A stretch of DNA of 64,000 bases from Telmatactis stephensoni (lineage: Eukaryota; Cnidaria; Anthozoa; Actiniaria; Isophelliidae): contig JALIZF010001579.1 of the NCBI GenBank assembly GCA_029948255.1, positions 124,001-188,000 on the forward strand, in the 5' to 3' direction. The notes under the pieces are model-generated. The model was not told the DNA's origin, did no database searches, and worked only from the letters and a program-made list of their open reading frames with translations. Shown in pieces: positions 18,008 to 29,091 of this stretch (the first letter of the stretch is position 1; each line of letters opens with the position of its first letter). The position numbers were made by a program, and so were the translations under genes.

Positions 18008-19895
18008 TTAAGGTGGCTCGACCCAATTTTCAAGTAGAGCTACCAGTCGTCTTTGAGTGAAAACTATTTGTTCATGAGCAGTCTGATAGTAAATTAAGTA
18101 TTGCACCCTTACCAGACAAAGATCAAAGTTTATGATGACGTATGTTATATGGAGATCGGCGCTATTATGGCGACGCCTTAAAAGAATTCCCCTTTTTACA
18201 CATTCTCGATTTTAATGAGTTCTAGGCTTATTCTTGAAAAATGCTCTTGTGATCTTGTAGTTAACATCATTGCCTTTAGCTCTAGCGAATTAAATCAAAT
18301 TCTGAGAGAGCGTTTTTGAAATATCATCGATGAGAGATTTTAACTGCAAAAATCGAGCGTAAACAAAACAACTTTTTAAATCTCCTACAATTAAAAAGAA
18401 AGTAGCACATCGAAGTTAATTTTTCATCTCAAATTGTTGTAAAGATATCAAATTTGGCTACTGAAAGAGACGAGAGAAATCACATTGATTGATATTGAGA
18501 AAAGTGAGCCGAACTCATGTGTATGGACATGCTGAATTTGCTTCTGTTGCCCAAATTTCGCTCTATTGTTACATAAACTGCAATACTTAAATATCTCTTC
18601 GATAAATATTGTTTAAAAATTAGTATGGTTTAGTTTAGGTAATAGTTGATATGATATAGCGTTTTCAAATTCATTGAATCATTTTACGGCTGTAAAATAT
18701 TAGCCTCAAATCAGTATATTTTTCAGCCGGATACAGTGGTCGACAACTCATTGATGCATGATGTAGCTCCTTTGTTTTAGTTTGTCATGTTTTCGTGCAT
18801 TCTAGCACCTGATGCAAATTGCGGAACGTTTCAATACCTTCCGATCACTCTTCCGAGATATGGTAATCGCTAGAAAGAAACTTTTTAACTGTACAGTTCT
18901 TTGCAGCATGTCAGCACATCGTTCTATTTTTACTTTGTCTCCCCATGATTCTGCTTTTGACGAGTTTCCATCTGCAGTTGTGCGACAAAAAGTTTCTTTC
19001 CTTTTTGGCATTCTTATGTATATTTAGTTTTAGCAATTACCATATTTCGGAAGAGTGTTCGGAAGGTAATGAAGCGTTCCGTAATTTGCATCAAGTGTTG
19101 GAATGCATGAAAACACGACAAACTAAAACAAAGGAGCTACATCATGCATCAATGAGTTGTCGACCACTGTATCCGGCTGAAAAATATACTGATTTGAGGC
19201 TAATATTTTACAGCCGTAAAATGATTCAATGAATTTGAAAACGCTATATCATATCAACTATTACCTAAACTAAACCATACTAATTTTTAAACAATATTTA
19301 TCGAAGAGATATTTAAGTATTGCAGTTTATGTAACAATAGAGCGAAATTTGGGCAACAGAAGCAAATTTAGCATGTCCATATACATGAGTTCGGCCCACT
19401 TTTCTCAATATCAATCAATGTGATTTCTCTCGTCTCTTTCAGTAGCCAAATTTGATATCTTTACAACAATTTGAGATGAAAAATTAACTTCGGTGTGCTA
19501 CTTTCTTTTTAATTATAGGAGATTTAAAAAGTTGTTTTGTTTACGCTCGATTTTTGCAGTTAAAATCTCTCATCGATGATATTTCGAAAACGCTCTCTCA
19601 GAATTTGATTTAATTCGCTAGAGCTAAAGGCAATGATGTTAACTACAAGATCACAAGAGCATTTTTCAAGAATAAGCCTAGAACTCATTAAAATCGAGAA
19701 TGTGTAAAAAGGGGAATTCTTTTAAGGCGTCGCCATAATAGCGCCGATCTCCATATAACATACGTCATCATAAACTTTGATCTTTGTCTGGTAAGGGTGC
19801 AATACTTAATTTACTATCAGACTGCTCATGAACAAATAGTTTTCACTCAAAGACGACTGGTAGCTCTACTTGAAAATTGGGTCGAGCCACCTTAA
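18008..19895. mobile_element. ~1.9-kb near-perfect palindrome, TTAA-flanked (inner element)
   Basis: The left arm from TTAAGGTGGCTCGACCCAAT (18008) to about 18880 is matched in reverse order by the right arm from about 19020 to 19895. Identity looks very high: for instance AGATCGGCGCTATTATGGCG at about 18154, and its complement near 19731. A ~140-bp unpaired centre separates the arms. The ORFs crossing the centre have no recognisable product. Such arms could form a hairpin about 880 bp long. Confidence 0.88.
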
Positions 19896-20011
19896 TCCTA
19901 CACATTTCATGGCCATATGCATTGAAGCATTGTAAGATGTTTTTTGAAATTAGTTTTTTTGCCGCGACGCATTTTGCGATCAAACAGCGGAGGTGCGCCT
20001 CAAACAAAACC

Positions 20012-20041
20012 AAGAGACCATAATAGTATTATGGTCTCTTG
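20012..20041. mobile_element. 30-bp palindromic insertion with 8-bp TSD
   Basis: AAGAGACCATAATA, a single G, and TATTATGGTCTCTT form a perfect palindrome. ACAAAACC occurs on both sides (20004-20011 and 20042-20049). The opposite arm of the host element (about 17185-17205) keeps the uninterrupted sequence, so the insertion and its 8-bp target duplication can be read directly. Confidence 0.78.
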
Positions 20042-20402
20042 ACAAAACCCAGTCGAGCCACCTTAACAAATATCTTTCGGTTTGATGTTGCGTGACATGC
20101 AGCAGATTCGTATGAGTGCACATTAAATGTTACCGCGAACCTTTCGGTACAATTTAGGCTCAGATTTCAGCCGTCAGGGATTCGTGCTCCCGCGATGAAC
20201 CGTTTCAAAAATCATCGAAGCTAGAAGCTTATCAGACCGAAATGGCTCCTGGGTACACTAGTAATTTTGGATTTTCATGTGTTTCAGTATCTATGAATGT
20301 GCTGAATAAGTGCATCTAGAATACAATAATTTGTCTCAGTCTCTATTTGATAAAAGACTCCCAAGCTGGGTCCTCTGCGATGAGTTCCAGCTGTCGTGCA
20401 AG

Positions 20403-23400
20403 ATGGAGGATCAAGTGGGTTTTGCACTCTTTGGTTTAGGTCGTGTTGGATCAATCCACGTCAAGAACGTAATCGCAAACAGCAGAACCAAGCTATGCTA
20501 TGTTATCGAAGAAGATGTACAGAAAGCGAAGCAATTTTTGCTAAGTTTGAAAGTCGAGAATGTTCAAATTGTGCCGGCATCAGAAAGTTCTCGTGTTCTA
20601 CAAGACGATCAAGTTCAAGCCGTAATGATATGTACGCCAACTGATACTCACGAAAAGTGTGTTATCGATGCTTTGAGAGCAGGAAAAGCTGTATTTTGTG
20701 AAAAACCTCTTGCCAACGACGTCGAATCAATAGGTAAGTACACTTCTTTCTACACTTGAAAGCGTGGTCGAAAAGGATCGCTCAAAACCCACCCTAAATC
20801 CCCGGGGGGGGGGGAGGGGACTCCTATATATAAGAGGACGGGGATGCTCGTCGGAAATTTTGAAAATGACCCCTAAAAGGTACCTGAGTGGGAGTGGCAA
20901 CAATTCATTTCTACCCCTAAAAGGTACCAATTCAAAACAATAATAGAGAATTAAAGTAATGAAACACTTTGTTATCGATGTGCTTTGAAGATTCAATTCA
21001 GATCATCGAAATCGTCCCTTTCATGCTTATTTTAGGTAGTTTATTTACCCCAAAACAGTCCCTAAAAGTCCACTTAAGTCTGAGACACCCTAAAAGGTAC
21101 CAGATTGCAGATTTTGACCCCTAAAAGGTACGACGAGCATCCCCGTCCATTTCTGATCGGAGTCCCCCCCCCCGCCCCGGGCCTAAATCGCACCCAAATC
21201 AAAAACAAATACGCCAGAAGTGTTTATAAACAGTCAATCTTTATTTCAATCATAGTCTTGAGGGATATTTCTAATAATTAAACGTAGCAGCAAACTAGAC
21301 GCACACGTGCGTTCACTCGTGCCCCGGGAGCCCCCTTTAGGAGAGGCTTCAATGACTGACTCCGTTCGTACTCTTCCCTGAGCCGTTTCACGCATTCTTC
21401 ACCATTCCGGGAAATAGTTAACCGTAACATAAAGACCATTTTTGAATCGGCTAACTTAAACTGAAGAATATCTATTTAATCAATTTGTCTGTCAGCAGCT
21501 ATTAGTGTTTGCCTTTGTCCTTCTATTATCATGCATGGATATTATACATCTCCGACATGCATACCAGTTTATTCACTATATATACTATATTCACTATATA
21601 TCAATTGTTTGCTGTAAAGACTTCTACAACGGCGTTTTTGACACAACAACAAGTCGTGTATTTTTTCGTTCATGTTTCGGATGTTTTATACATGAATAAA
21701 AGACGTTACGTGACCAAAAGCGCAATACTAGCCTGCCCAATACAAGGTCAAGTTCCATGCAATGGTCTGCTTCAGAATTCCGTTACTAAAACTCAGTACA
21801 AAAACCTCTCAAGATCTCTTGAATGCTTGAATGAGGAATATAATTGACTTGCTTCTATGTATGTTCGTTTAGCAACATGTAGGATGTGAAATTCGTAGAT
21901 TTCCAGCTCATAGGAAATAGTTTTTATCGCGAGGGCCTCCTTTCAAGTACTCCATTTAGCATATAGAGTTCGATATTTGGTCAAAGTATTGGAGATGAAG
22001 CTCAAAATAACAGCCCATCCTGAAGCTCTTATAAGTATATAGGTATATCTCGAGTTAAAAGCTCCACTTTCCATTGTTCTACTCCTGGAACAGCCTGTCT
22101 CTGAAAGCTATTTTCTTTGAAGTCAGCCATCTTGCATTCCTAAAGGAAGGCTTGCCTTCTCTACGAAGAGTTTGCACGCGCTCAAAGGTGATGAATGAAG
22201 GGCATTGTTTCTTACGCTCTTAACCAATCGGAGGTGTAACTAGTCCAGACCCAGGCCTCTTTTTACCCCGCTACGCTTCGGTAAAACAGAGTCCAGAAGA
22301 ACTTGCATGTGCATGCGTTATATGAACCAATCAGACACCGTAAAATTTTGATGTGACCTGGTTACAAGGCTATTGTTGAAGTTTATCTGAATTAAATCAG
22401 CTTTATGGGGCTCATTTTGTAAACGAATTCATCGAAGCATTTAAGTATGCCTTCACTTGTACGAAGCACAAGTTTTTACCCAAATTGGAGCAAATCCATG
22501 CCCTGTGTGACTTGTCAAAAGGCCTTGTAACCAGGTCACACCAAAATTTTACGGTGACTGATTGGTTCATGTATCGCATGCGCATGCAAGTTCTTCTGGA
22601 CTCTGTTTTACCGAAGCGGAGCGGGGTAAAAAGAGGCCTGGGTCTGGACTAAGGTGTAACACGTGACGGGTTGCGCAAGAAAGGGCTCTTCTGGAAGCAA
22701 GCAAGCAAGCAAGCAAGCAAGCAATATGTCATTATGTGGGATAAGGTTGCCCTTCATTCCAAGCCACAGAGGCTCATGTATAAAGTGTATGACAAATTAA
22801 AGATATAGAAATAATAATAAGTAATAATAATAAGAAATATTTATATAGCACCATTTCTGGCAGCGCAATGGTGCTTTACAATATTACAAGCCTAACTATT
22901 CACTCATGACTAAAATGGGATGTCTAACTATAATAATAATCTTTAAGCTAGCTTAAATATAGAATTAAAGAAATATAATATATATAAAAATATAGTATAA
23001 AAATATATTTGTATAAGGCCTGAAACAAAATAAAGAATTTAAATACAAGAAAAAAATATGATAAATATTACAATGAAAATCTATAAAAGATAAATATCGG
23101 TAATTATCATTAGCTTCATTCACAACTCTGTGCCCCCCTCCCCTCCCCCAGGTTATAAGCACAGCTGAAAAACTATTGTTAACATGGGTGTATGAAGGAT
23201 TGACGTACATGAAGTGTTGATAAATTCTGTTAAGGGAGCATTCATTTTTTAGGAGGGGGGGGGGGGGGAGTGGGCCGGAGGAATTGCAGGAATCAAATAC
23301 AAAAAAAAAAATGCAAGCCCCCACGGTAAGGAATTGAACTATATTGATGACCCACCCCACTTCCAAATATGAAAATATAGGGTCCCTTGACCTGGTTTAA

Positions 23401-24251
23401 CTTTCAGAAGAACATGACCCACCCCCTTTCATAGAGTAAATTTCTTTTGGCCCACCCCTCAATTCCTCTGGCCCACCCCCCTCCTAAAAATGAATGCTCC
23501 CTAATAATTTTTAAGAATACAAGTAAACCTTTTCAACATATACATGACAATTTTATTAACAGAAAGATGTTACAATGAAGCAGCCAAACAAGCTAAGCCT
23601 TTACTGTGCTCATATAACCGTCGTTTCGACCCTGGTCATGGTAACGTGATAGATAAAGCAAGAAGTGGAGATCTAGGCACCATTCATACCATATCCACAA
23701 TCAGTCGCGATGGTCTTATGTCACCAACAGAGTACTTTAAGGTATCTTATGGAATATTCCATGACTGCGGCACTCACGATATTGACATGGCTTTAAAGAT
23801 TGTTGGTGAAGCACCAAGCACTGTTTATGCTCAGGCACATTCCTTTGTACCTTCTATTGCTGATCTGAATGATGTGGATTGTGTTGCAATTACCTTAAAG
23901 TTCCCTAGTGGAGTTATAGCATTAATTAATCTTGATCGCACATCTCCATATGGTTATGACCAGCGACTTGAAGTATTAGGAGACAAGGCTATGATGATAA
24001 GTGACAATCCCAGACCAACAGCAGTTCAGGTGCATAACAGTGAAGGTCCTAGACTAGACACATGCTATCATTCATTCCCTCAGAGGTATGCTCAGTCATA
24101 TAAGAATGCATTAGATCACTTTCTTGATGTAGTCCATGGAAAGGCTGAACCAAAAATTACAGCACAAGATTCAATTTTATTATGTAAGGTTGCCAATGCT
24201 TGTCAGGCATCTTTTCGAATGCAGCAAGTTATTAACTTTGACAAATTCTAA
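20403..24251 (+). CDS. Gfo/Idh/MocA oxidoreductase (inositol 2-dehydrogenase-like), copy B
   Basis: Two exons: 20403-20733 and 23563-24251, 339 residues. The same domains as copy A are present: GLGRVGSIH, EKPLA and HDCGTHDIDM, all intact. The ATG at 20403 is chosen because it matches copy A's MEDQVGF start; an in-frame upstream ATG exists at 20310. The copies are almost identical at the amino-acid level, except for the segment after ISRD (here GLMSPTEYFKVSY, in copy A SPIPPLEFLKISH) and a few scattered changes. The 3' flank stays similar for about 130 bp after the stop. It is oriented away from copy A, so the pair is divergent. The 2.8-kb intron contains three transposons not shared with copy A. 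Confidence 0.9.
20800..21183. mobile_element. CCCCTAAAAGGTACC-type MITE, copy 3
   Basis: GGGGACTCC near a G run and GGACGGGGATGCTCGTCGG on the left are mirrored by CGACGAGCATCCCCGTCC and GGAGTCCCC at the right. Four or more CCCCTAAAAGGTACC motifs lie inside. The best preserved member of the family also seen at 1655-2030 and 12240-12755. Confidence 0.8.
21184..22231. other. intron sequence of copy B without recognised features
   Basis: No exon, RNA gene or clear transposon end recognised. Short forward ORFs at 21505-21847 have no domain and lie in the intron of the copy B oxidoreductase. Confidence 0.4.
22241..22651. mobile_element. MULE-like fold-back element with 9-bp TSD and a protein-like insert, copy 2
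   Basis: Ends TAGTCCAGACCCAGGCCTCT and AGAGGCCTGGGTCTGGACTA are perfect inverted repeats within arms of about 130 bp. AGGTGTAAC flanks both sides exactly (22232-22240 and 22652-22660). The plus-strand interior (about 22395-22530) reads HFVNEFIEAFKYAF and FLPKLEQIHALCDL, clearly related to the insert of the element at 14221-14750. Both resemble the region before motif I of RecQ-like helicases, a tentative identification. Confidence 0.82.
22696..22724. repeat. (AAGC)n microsatellite
   Basis: About seven tandem AAGC units. Confidence 0.9.
22813..22890 (-). mobile_element. 3' tail fragment of a non-LTR retroposon
   Basis: An (AATAAT)n run followed by TTTATATAGCACC and GCAATGGTGCTTTACAATATTAC resembles the 3' end of the CR1/L2-like copy at 33646-33720 (TTCTAAAGCGCC, GGCGCTTTACATATTAC). 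Only the tail is present. Confidence 0.6.
23234..23501. mobile_element. PIF/Harbinger-like MITE with TAA TSD
   Basis: GGGAGCATTCATTTTTTAGG and its complement ending TGAATGCTCCC enclose a C/G-run-rich core. TAA flanks both sides. The intron of copy A keeps the empty site (CTGTTAATAATT on the gene strand), so the 3-bp TAA duplication is directly shown. TWA duplications are typical of PIF/Harbinger elements. Confidence 0.85.
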
Positions 24252-24627
24252 TTGTGATTGTGAATTCTCATTCAAATTTTGATATTCATCCATACTTGCA
24301 GCCTTTGGGCAGTCTCAGTTTCTGCATCTTCTTTTGTATACTTCTGCCACTACTGTTGCCTTTCTTATTCAAGTTGTAACAAAATGGTTTTAAGTTGATG
24401 TTTTTTCAAAACATGTTTTGGCAAGTACTCTTGCCATCAACAGTGGTAGGAAGAAAAATGGATATGATCCTCTTTATATTAACTAGAGAACAAATAAAAC
24501 AAAAGTCTATTGTGTAATTCTAAGGTTAACATGCTAAACTTGTTGATTAAATGAAGGCTTTAAGCCAATTAATGTGCAATGCTTCCTTGATTTTCAATGC
24601 GAATTTTTGAGAAGCTGGACTGACTAT

Positions 24628-25032
24628 CCAGGGTTCCGAGCCATTCTGAAATCTTAAATTCCCTGACTTTTCACTGACTTTTCCCTGACTAAAACTCAGT
24701 TTTTCCTGACTATTTTGCACAACACAAACACAACAGTTCGTAAGTTACTTCCAATATGGCTGCCTTTAAGTTGTATCCAGGCCATTTTTATCAAAATACG
24801 CCACAGAAGACAAAAATAGAAAACGTTGGTATAACTAACATGGCCAGTTTGTTAAATGCTTCAAATAATTTATTCTCTTTGAAAGTTTTTTCTTTACTTA
24901 AAATAGCATCTACAAGAAATGTTTTTTAGTTACTTATACAAAATTCCCTGACTTTTCCCTGACTTGAAGTGAAAATCTCAATTTCCCTGACCAAATAAAG
25001 AATTCCCTGACTTTTCCTGACCCCTGGGAACC
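24628..25032. mobile_element. repeat with TTCCCTGACTTTTCCCTGAC motifs
   Basis: CCAGGGTTCC at about 24628 faces CCCTGGGAACCTG at about 25022. TTCCCTGACTTTTC-like motifs cluster inside both ends. It is probably a nonautonomous hAT-type element; no target duplication was confirmed. It lies between the 3' ends of copy B and MRPS9. Confidence 0.6.
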
Positions 25033-25766
25033 TGCTATCAGAGGCTATTATTTTTCTTTGTTGTTGATATTTTTGATATAAATAAAAATTTTGTTTTTGT
25101 TTTTGTTCTTGTGCGTTGTCTACAAAATGCAGTTTCCACAACTTGTCAATAAGCGACTGGTCAACATTCAATTCAGATGATACAATTGTTATTTTTAATT
25201 ACACTTTTATTTCTGCAAAAAGAAGTGTTTATAGAGACCCCAACCATCTCTCCTTTACTGAAACTGTACAACTTTTAAAATGGTTTGTGTTGATCAAGCA
25301 TCACATAAAAACACTTTGGGATAAAGGCTGTGATTTTATGTCATGATCCAACTTTCCAACTTGGAGTCAACAAGAGCTGTTGCATTGGGTGCCATTTTCA
25401 CTGCACTGCCAAGCATCAGGAGCGAAAGATTATTAGACGTATTGAAGAGGGCAGTCACCTATCGTTTCACCCTGAAACAAACAAGAAAAAAAAACATGGT
25501 TCTTTATTCATGCAGTTTCTGGTAAAAGTTTAGAGGCGAGGAAGAGAGAAAGATCAATGATGAAAGAACCTGAGTAGCAGACCAAAAGGAAGAATATAAT
25601 GGATGAGAAAATGAGGTGGTTAGAACTCCCATTCTTTCTTCTTCTCCAATCACTCATGCTTCACTCATTAGGATATAACAGGCTATTCACATTGTCTCAG
25701 TTAACTTTGTCAGTGTGTAAGCAAGCTGTGATATTTCAGCCAAAGAGGGTTGAAACATTAGATAAC
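25033..25766. other. intergenic or 3' flanking sequence
   Basis: Short forward ORFs (25116-25533 and 25599-25853) have no recognised domains; the last overlaps the final MRPS9 exon in antisense. A terminal MRPS9 micro-exon could lie here, because the last recognised exon ends at a strong GTAAGTT. Confidence 0.35.
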
Positions 25767-28700
25767 TTACCAAGCAAATTTCTTCCTTGCTTTCTTCTGT
25801 CCAGGCTTTTTCCGTTCAACTTTTCTCGAGTCTCTTATCAACAATCCAGCTGAATGATATTCAAAAGTAAACTTATGAGTGATGTACTATATACAAGTGA
25901 AAAGGTTTTTAGAAGAGTGATGTTACTAGCCTAGTGTTACAGCTGTAGCCAATCAAGGCTTGACATATTTTAGTACTGTGCTGTATTTATTGACAAGTGG
26001 ACGACTTTTATTACCTTTTCCAGCTAGAAAGTAGCATGATTTATTGCAACAAATTTAATGTAAAAATAACTCAGTTAAGAAAAATGCTTCTCACAAATTC
26101 AGTGCGGGAGTAGGCTCATACTAATGGGCTCCTTATGCTATTGATGATAATGATGATGACAATGATGATGACAATGATTAACAAGATCAAGAAATTCTTC
26201 CTCAACTTCAGCTCCACCTAAATTACAATCTCACATAATTTCACACATTGTGCTTGAATTCAAGCTCACCGTATTAATAGTAATTTTCTGAACAAATAAA
26301 CATTAATATTTAATGATTGCATTAACCAATACCTTCAATTACACTAATGGGGTCCTTGCGCTATTGATGATAATGATTATGACAATGATGATGATAATGA
26401 TTAACAAGATCTAGAAATTCTTCCTCAACTTCAGCTCCACCTAAATTACAATCTCACATAATTATTTCACACATTGTACTTGAAGATGGACAGTGCATCC
26501 AAGCTCACAGTAAAATAATCTTCTGATGAAATAAACATTTATAATTTATGATTGCATTACCCATACCTTCAATTAAAGAATCTTGAAAATCAACTGAAAA
26601 GTTCAACAAAGCCCTGCTCAATGCCAAACGTATAGCACCAGCTTGACCTAGTATATAAAAGTATGGGATGTATTAATTAAGTGTTTTTTTATGCAACCGA
26701 GCAGCATCAACATATACATGTAGGTAATATTGCACAAAGATTTGCCCTTTCAACAACTAGACAGAAATGAAAACTGGGAAATTTGTAGATTAGGTGATTT
26801 TAGAGAAGGGTGTACACATGGACACTTCAAACAATGACTGACTGAGACACATTTTGGTATTCTACGAAGGGTTCCCTGTGAAAATAACCTAAGTGACTAT
26901 TTGATGGATGTCCAGACATTGTTTTTTTAGCATAGGAAAGTTAATTTATATCATTTTTTTCCCTTGGAAAAAATCATCAAAAAAGTCACTTAGGTTGTTT
27001 TCACAGTGAACCCTTCATTAATGTATATGCAATAATGCAGGCATCCATAAGATAAAACATTAATTGAAGGGGCACCCCTGGAAATGGCCTAAGTGACTTT
27101 TGTATTTTGATGTGAGGAACATTGGAAACTCAACTGATACCATTTAAGGCTATTTTGAAAAAAAAATCTTCAGAAGTCACTTAAGCCATTTTCTTGGACA
27201 GCCATTCAATTGTCTTTTCTTATGCCTGTGAGAAAAGCCAAGGGCCATTATTTACAGAATAAGTGGCAGTCTAGCATAAACCGTAACAGCTTACCTGCTG
27301 GACCTCCACCAATCACATTACATTCAGCATCGTACTGTCCAACACCATCAACAACATGGAATGGAAACAATATCTGTTGTCTGGAAATTACAAACATGAC
27401 TCTTACTATGCACTTCTCTTTGAAAGATGATACAATTATAATCTTTAATTTACAGTATTTCCATGATTATATACCCTCCCTTGATTACCCCCCCCCCCAC
27501 CACCCTTATTGGATACTGCATTTCTGTAAGTGTCCTCCTCAATTAAGCATGCCCTAACCTTCTCCAAGAATATGATACAGTAAAAGGAATAAGAGGTTAA
27601 TAGATGACTTAAAACATACTATTATAATTGTAAAGTGCCATAGAGTTTTAGATATGGGGCTTTATAAATTTAGAATTTATTATTATTATTATTATTATAC
27701 ATTTTTTACAGTGCTTAGAACATGAGGTCTGTATAAGCATTTTTCAATACGTTTGATATGATGATGACGATTATAAACCTTGCTTTTTATTGCAGAGTTA
27801 CCGCATGTACTGTTATGAAGAATTACATTTTTATATTAAGTGACCTCATTTGAATAAGTGGCCCCCTTGATTAAATGCCGCACTTGTCTATGAATGTGGA
27901 ATAAGTGTCCAGGGAGCTTTAAGGACAAATACATGTGTTGACTGAATGATAACTGATAAATTACACAAAAACAAAAAGTTATCCAATGACAGGTGCAATG
28001 AGGTGCAATGTGAGACAGCTGTGTTTACAAGCTAGATAGAGCTCGACTTTTTCTTGACAGCAACAAATAATACAATATTATAACCAACTACAGTGCAACC
28101 AACAATATAGTACAAAAAGGAAGATGGCTGTGGAAAGGCAAGGAAACACCATGAGTCAGCCTGTACCTGTCTTCTATTCTTGCAAAGTACTGCACTAATG
28201 GTTTATCATTAATTGTGACTTGACCAGAACCTTTCTTGACCCAGACTTCAGCAATTGCTCTCTTACGATGACCTAAATGAACATAGAAATGTGTACAATG
28301 TAAGAAATATAGTGTAAATATATCTAAAATGAAGGACTTCGTATAATATAATAAAAATAATATTAGAGTACACATACTAATAGAATGCAATTTAGTATTA
28401 AACAGCACTAAATAAATCAAACAGAAAACAATAAAATTGGCATAATTTAGCACTATTTTTCTACTTTTAAGTTGCACGCTTATAGTGTTTGTACTATATT
28501 TTATCATATGTACATGTAAATAATGATACAACATGTATGACTTACCAATTCCACTTGCTCTTCCTTCTTCATCCAGCTTAAAAAACATGAAAAGAAATTT
28601 GTCATACAGTTTGAATAAGTTTTACAATATTCCAAGGTGTTTTTTTCTTCGAGACACAAGCAACAAAATTACACCCTGGTGTCCTGAAGATGCCAACAAA

Positions 28701-29091
28701 CTTCTAACAAATGAAGGGATACCAATGAAAATGGCCTAAGTGATATTTTGTGATTTTTTCAATGTTCTCAAATGGTCCAAAATGATATTATTCCACTTTC
28801 CCATGGTAAAATATCAGCACCTGCACAAAAAGTCACTTAGGCCATTTTTATTGGTATCCCTTCAAATGGCTGCCAAACCACCAACAAACTGCCAACACTC
28901 AACCAACAAGGGATGCAGTTCCTTAATATATACCTTTGCTCCACATATCATACTGTATATCCTACCTGCAAAGCAACTTGTTTAATGCCAGGAGTGGCAA
29001 CAGGGAAAATAAACTTTTCTAAGAAGTCCCACACTAAGTGAGCTTTAGGGTGAGCTGCTAATTTCTTGAGGCGATGGAGAACTACTTCGTA
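25767..29091 (-). CDS. MRPS9: MRPS9 exons 9-14 (S9 domain)
   Basis: Exon 9 ([20 protein letters not shown]) is followed by a 31-bp micro-exon ([10 protein letters not shown]). The universal S9 fold is then spread over exons 11-14: [19 protein letters not shown], then [20 protein letters not shown] and [20 protein letters not shown]. The basic tail [20 protein letters not shown] enters the ribosomal head in other S9 proteins. The phase pattern is 0, 1, 2, 1, 1. Confidence 0.92.

Larger units (their letters stand above)
17175..20066. mobile_element. TTAA-flanked fold-back element 2 (outer)
   Basis: TTAAGGTGGCTCGACTTGG at 17175 is mirrored by a right end closing CGAGCCACCTTAA at 20066. Matching inner segments include CTCCGCTGTTTGATCGCAAA (about 17211), with its complement near 19976-19992. 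A complete second TTAA element (18008-19895) is inserted in it, plus a MITE at 17645-17866. A 30-bp palindrome interrupts the right arm. No coding capacity found. Confidence 0.82.

Noticed and set aside
18802..19232. ORFs across the centre of the large palindrome
   Set aside because: Overlapping frames on both strands without any domain; they follow from the inverted structure.
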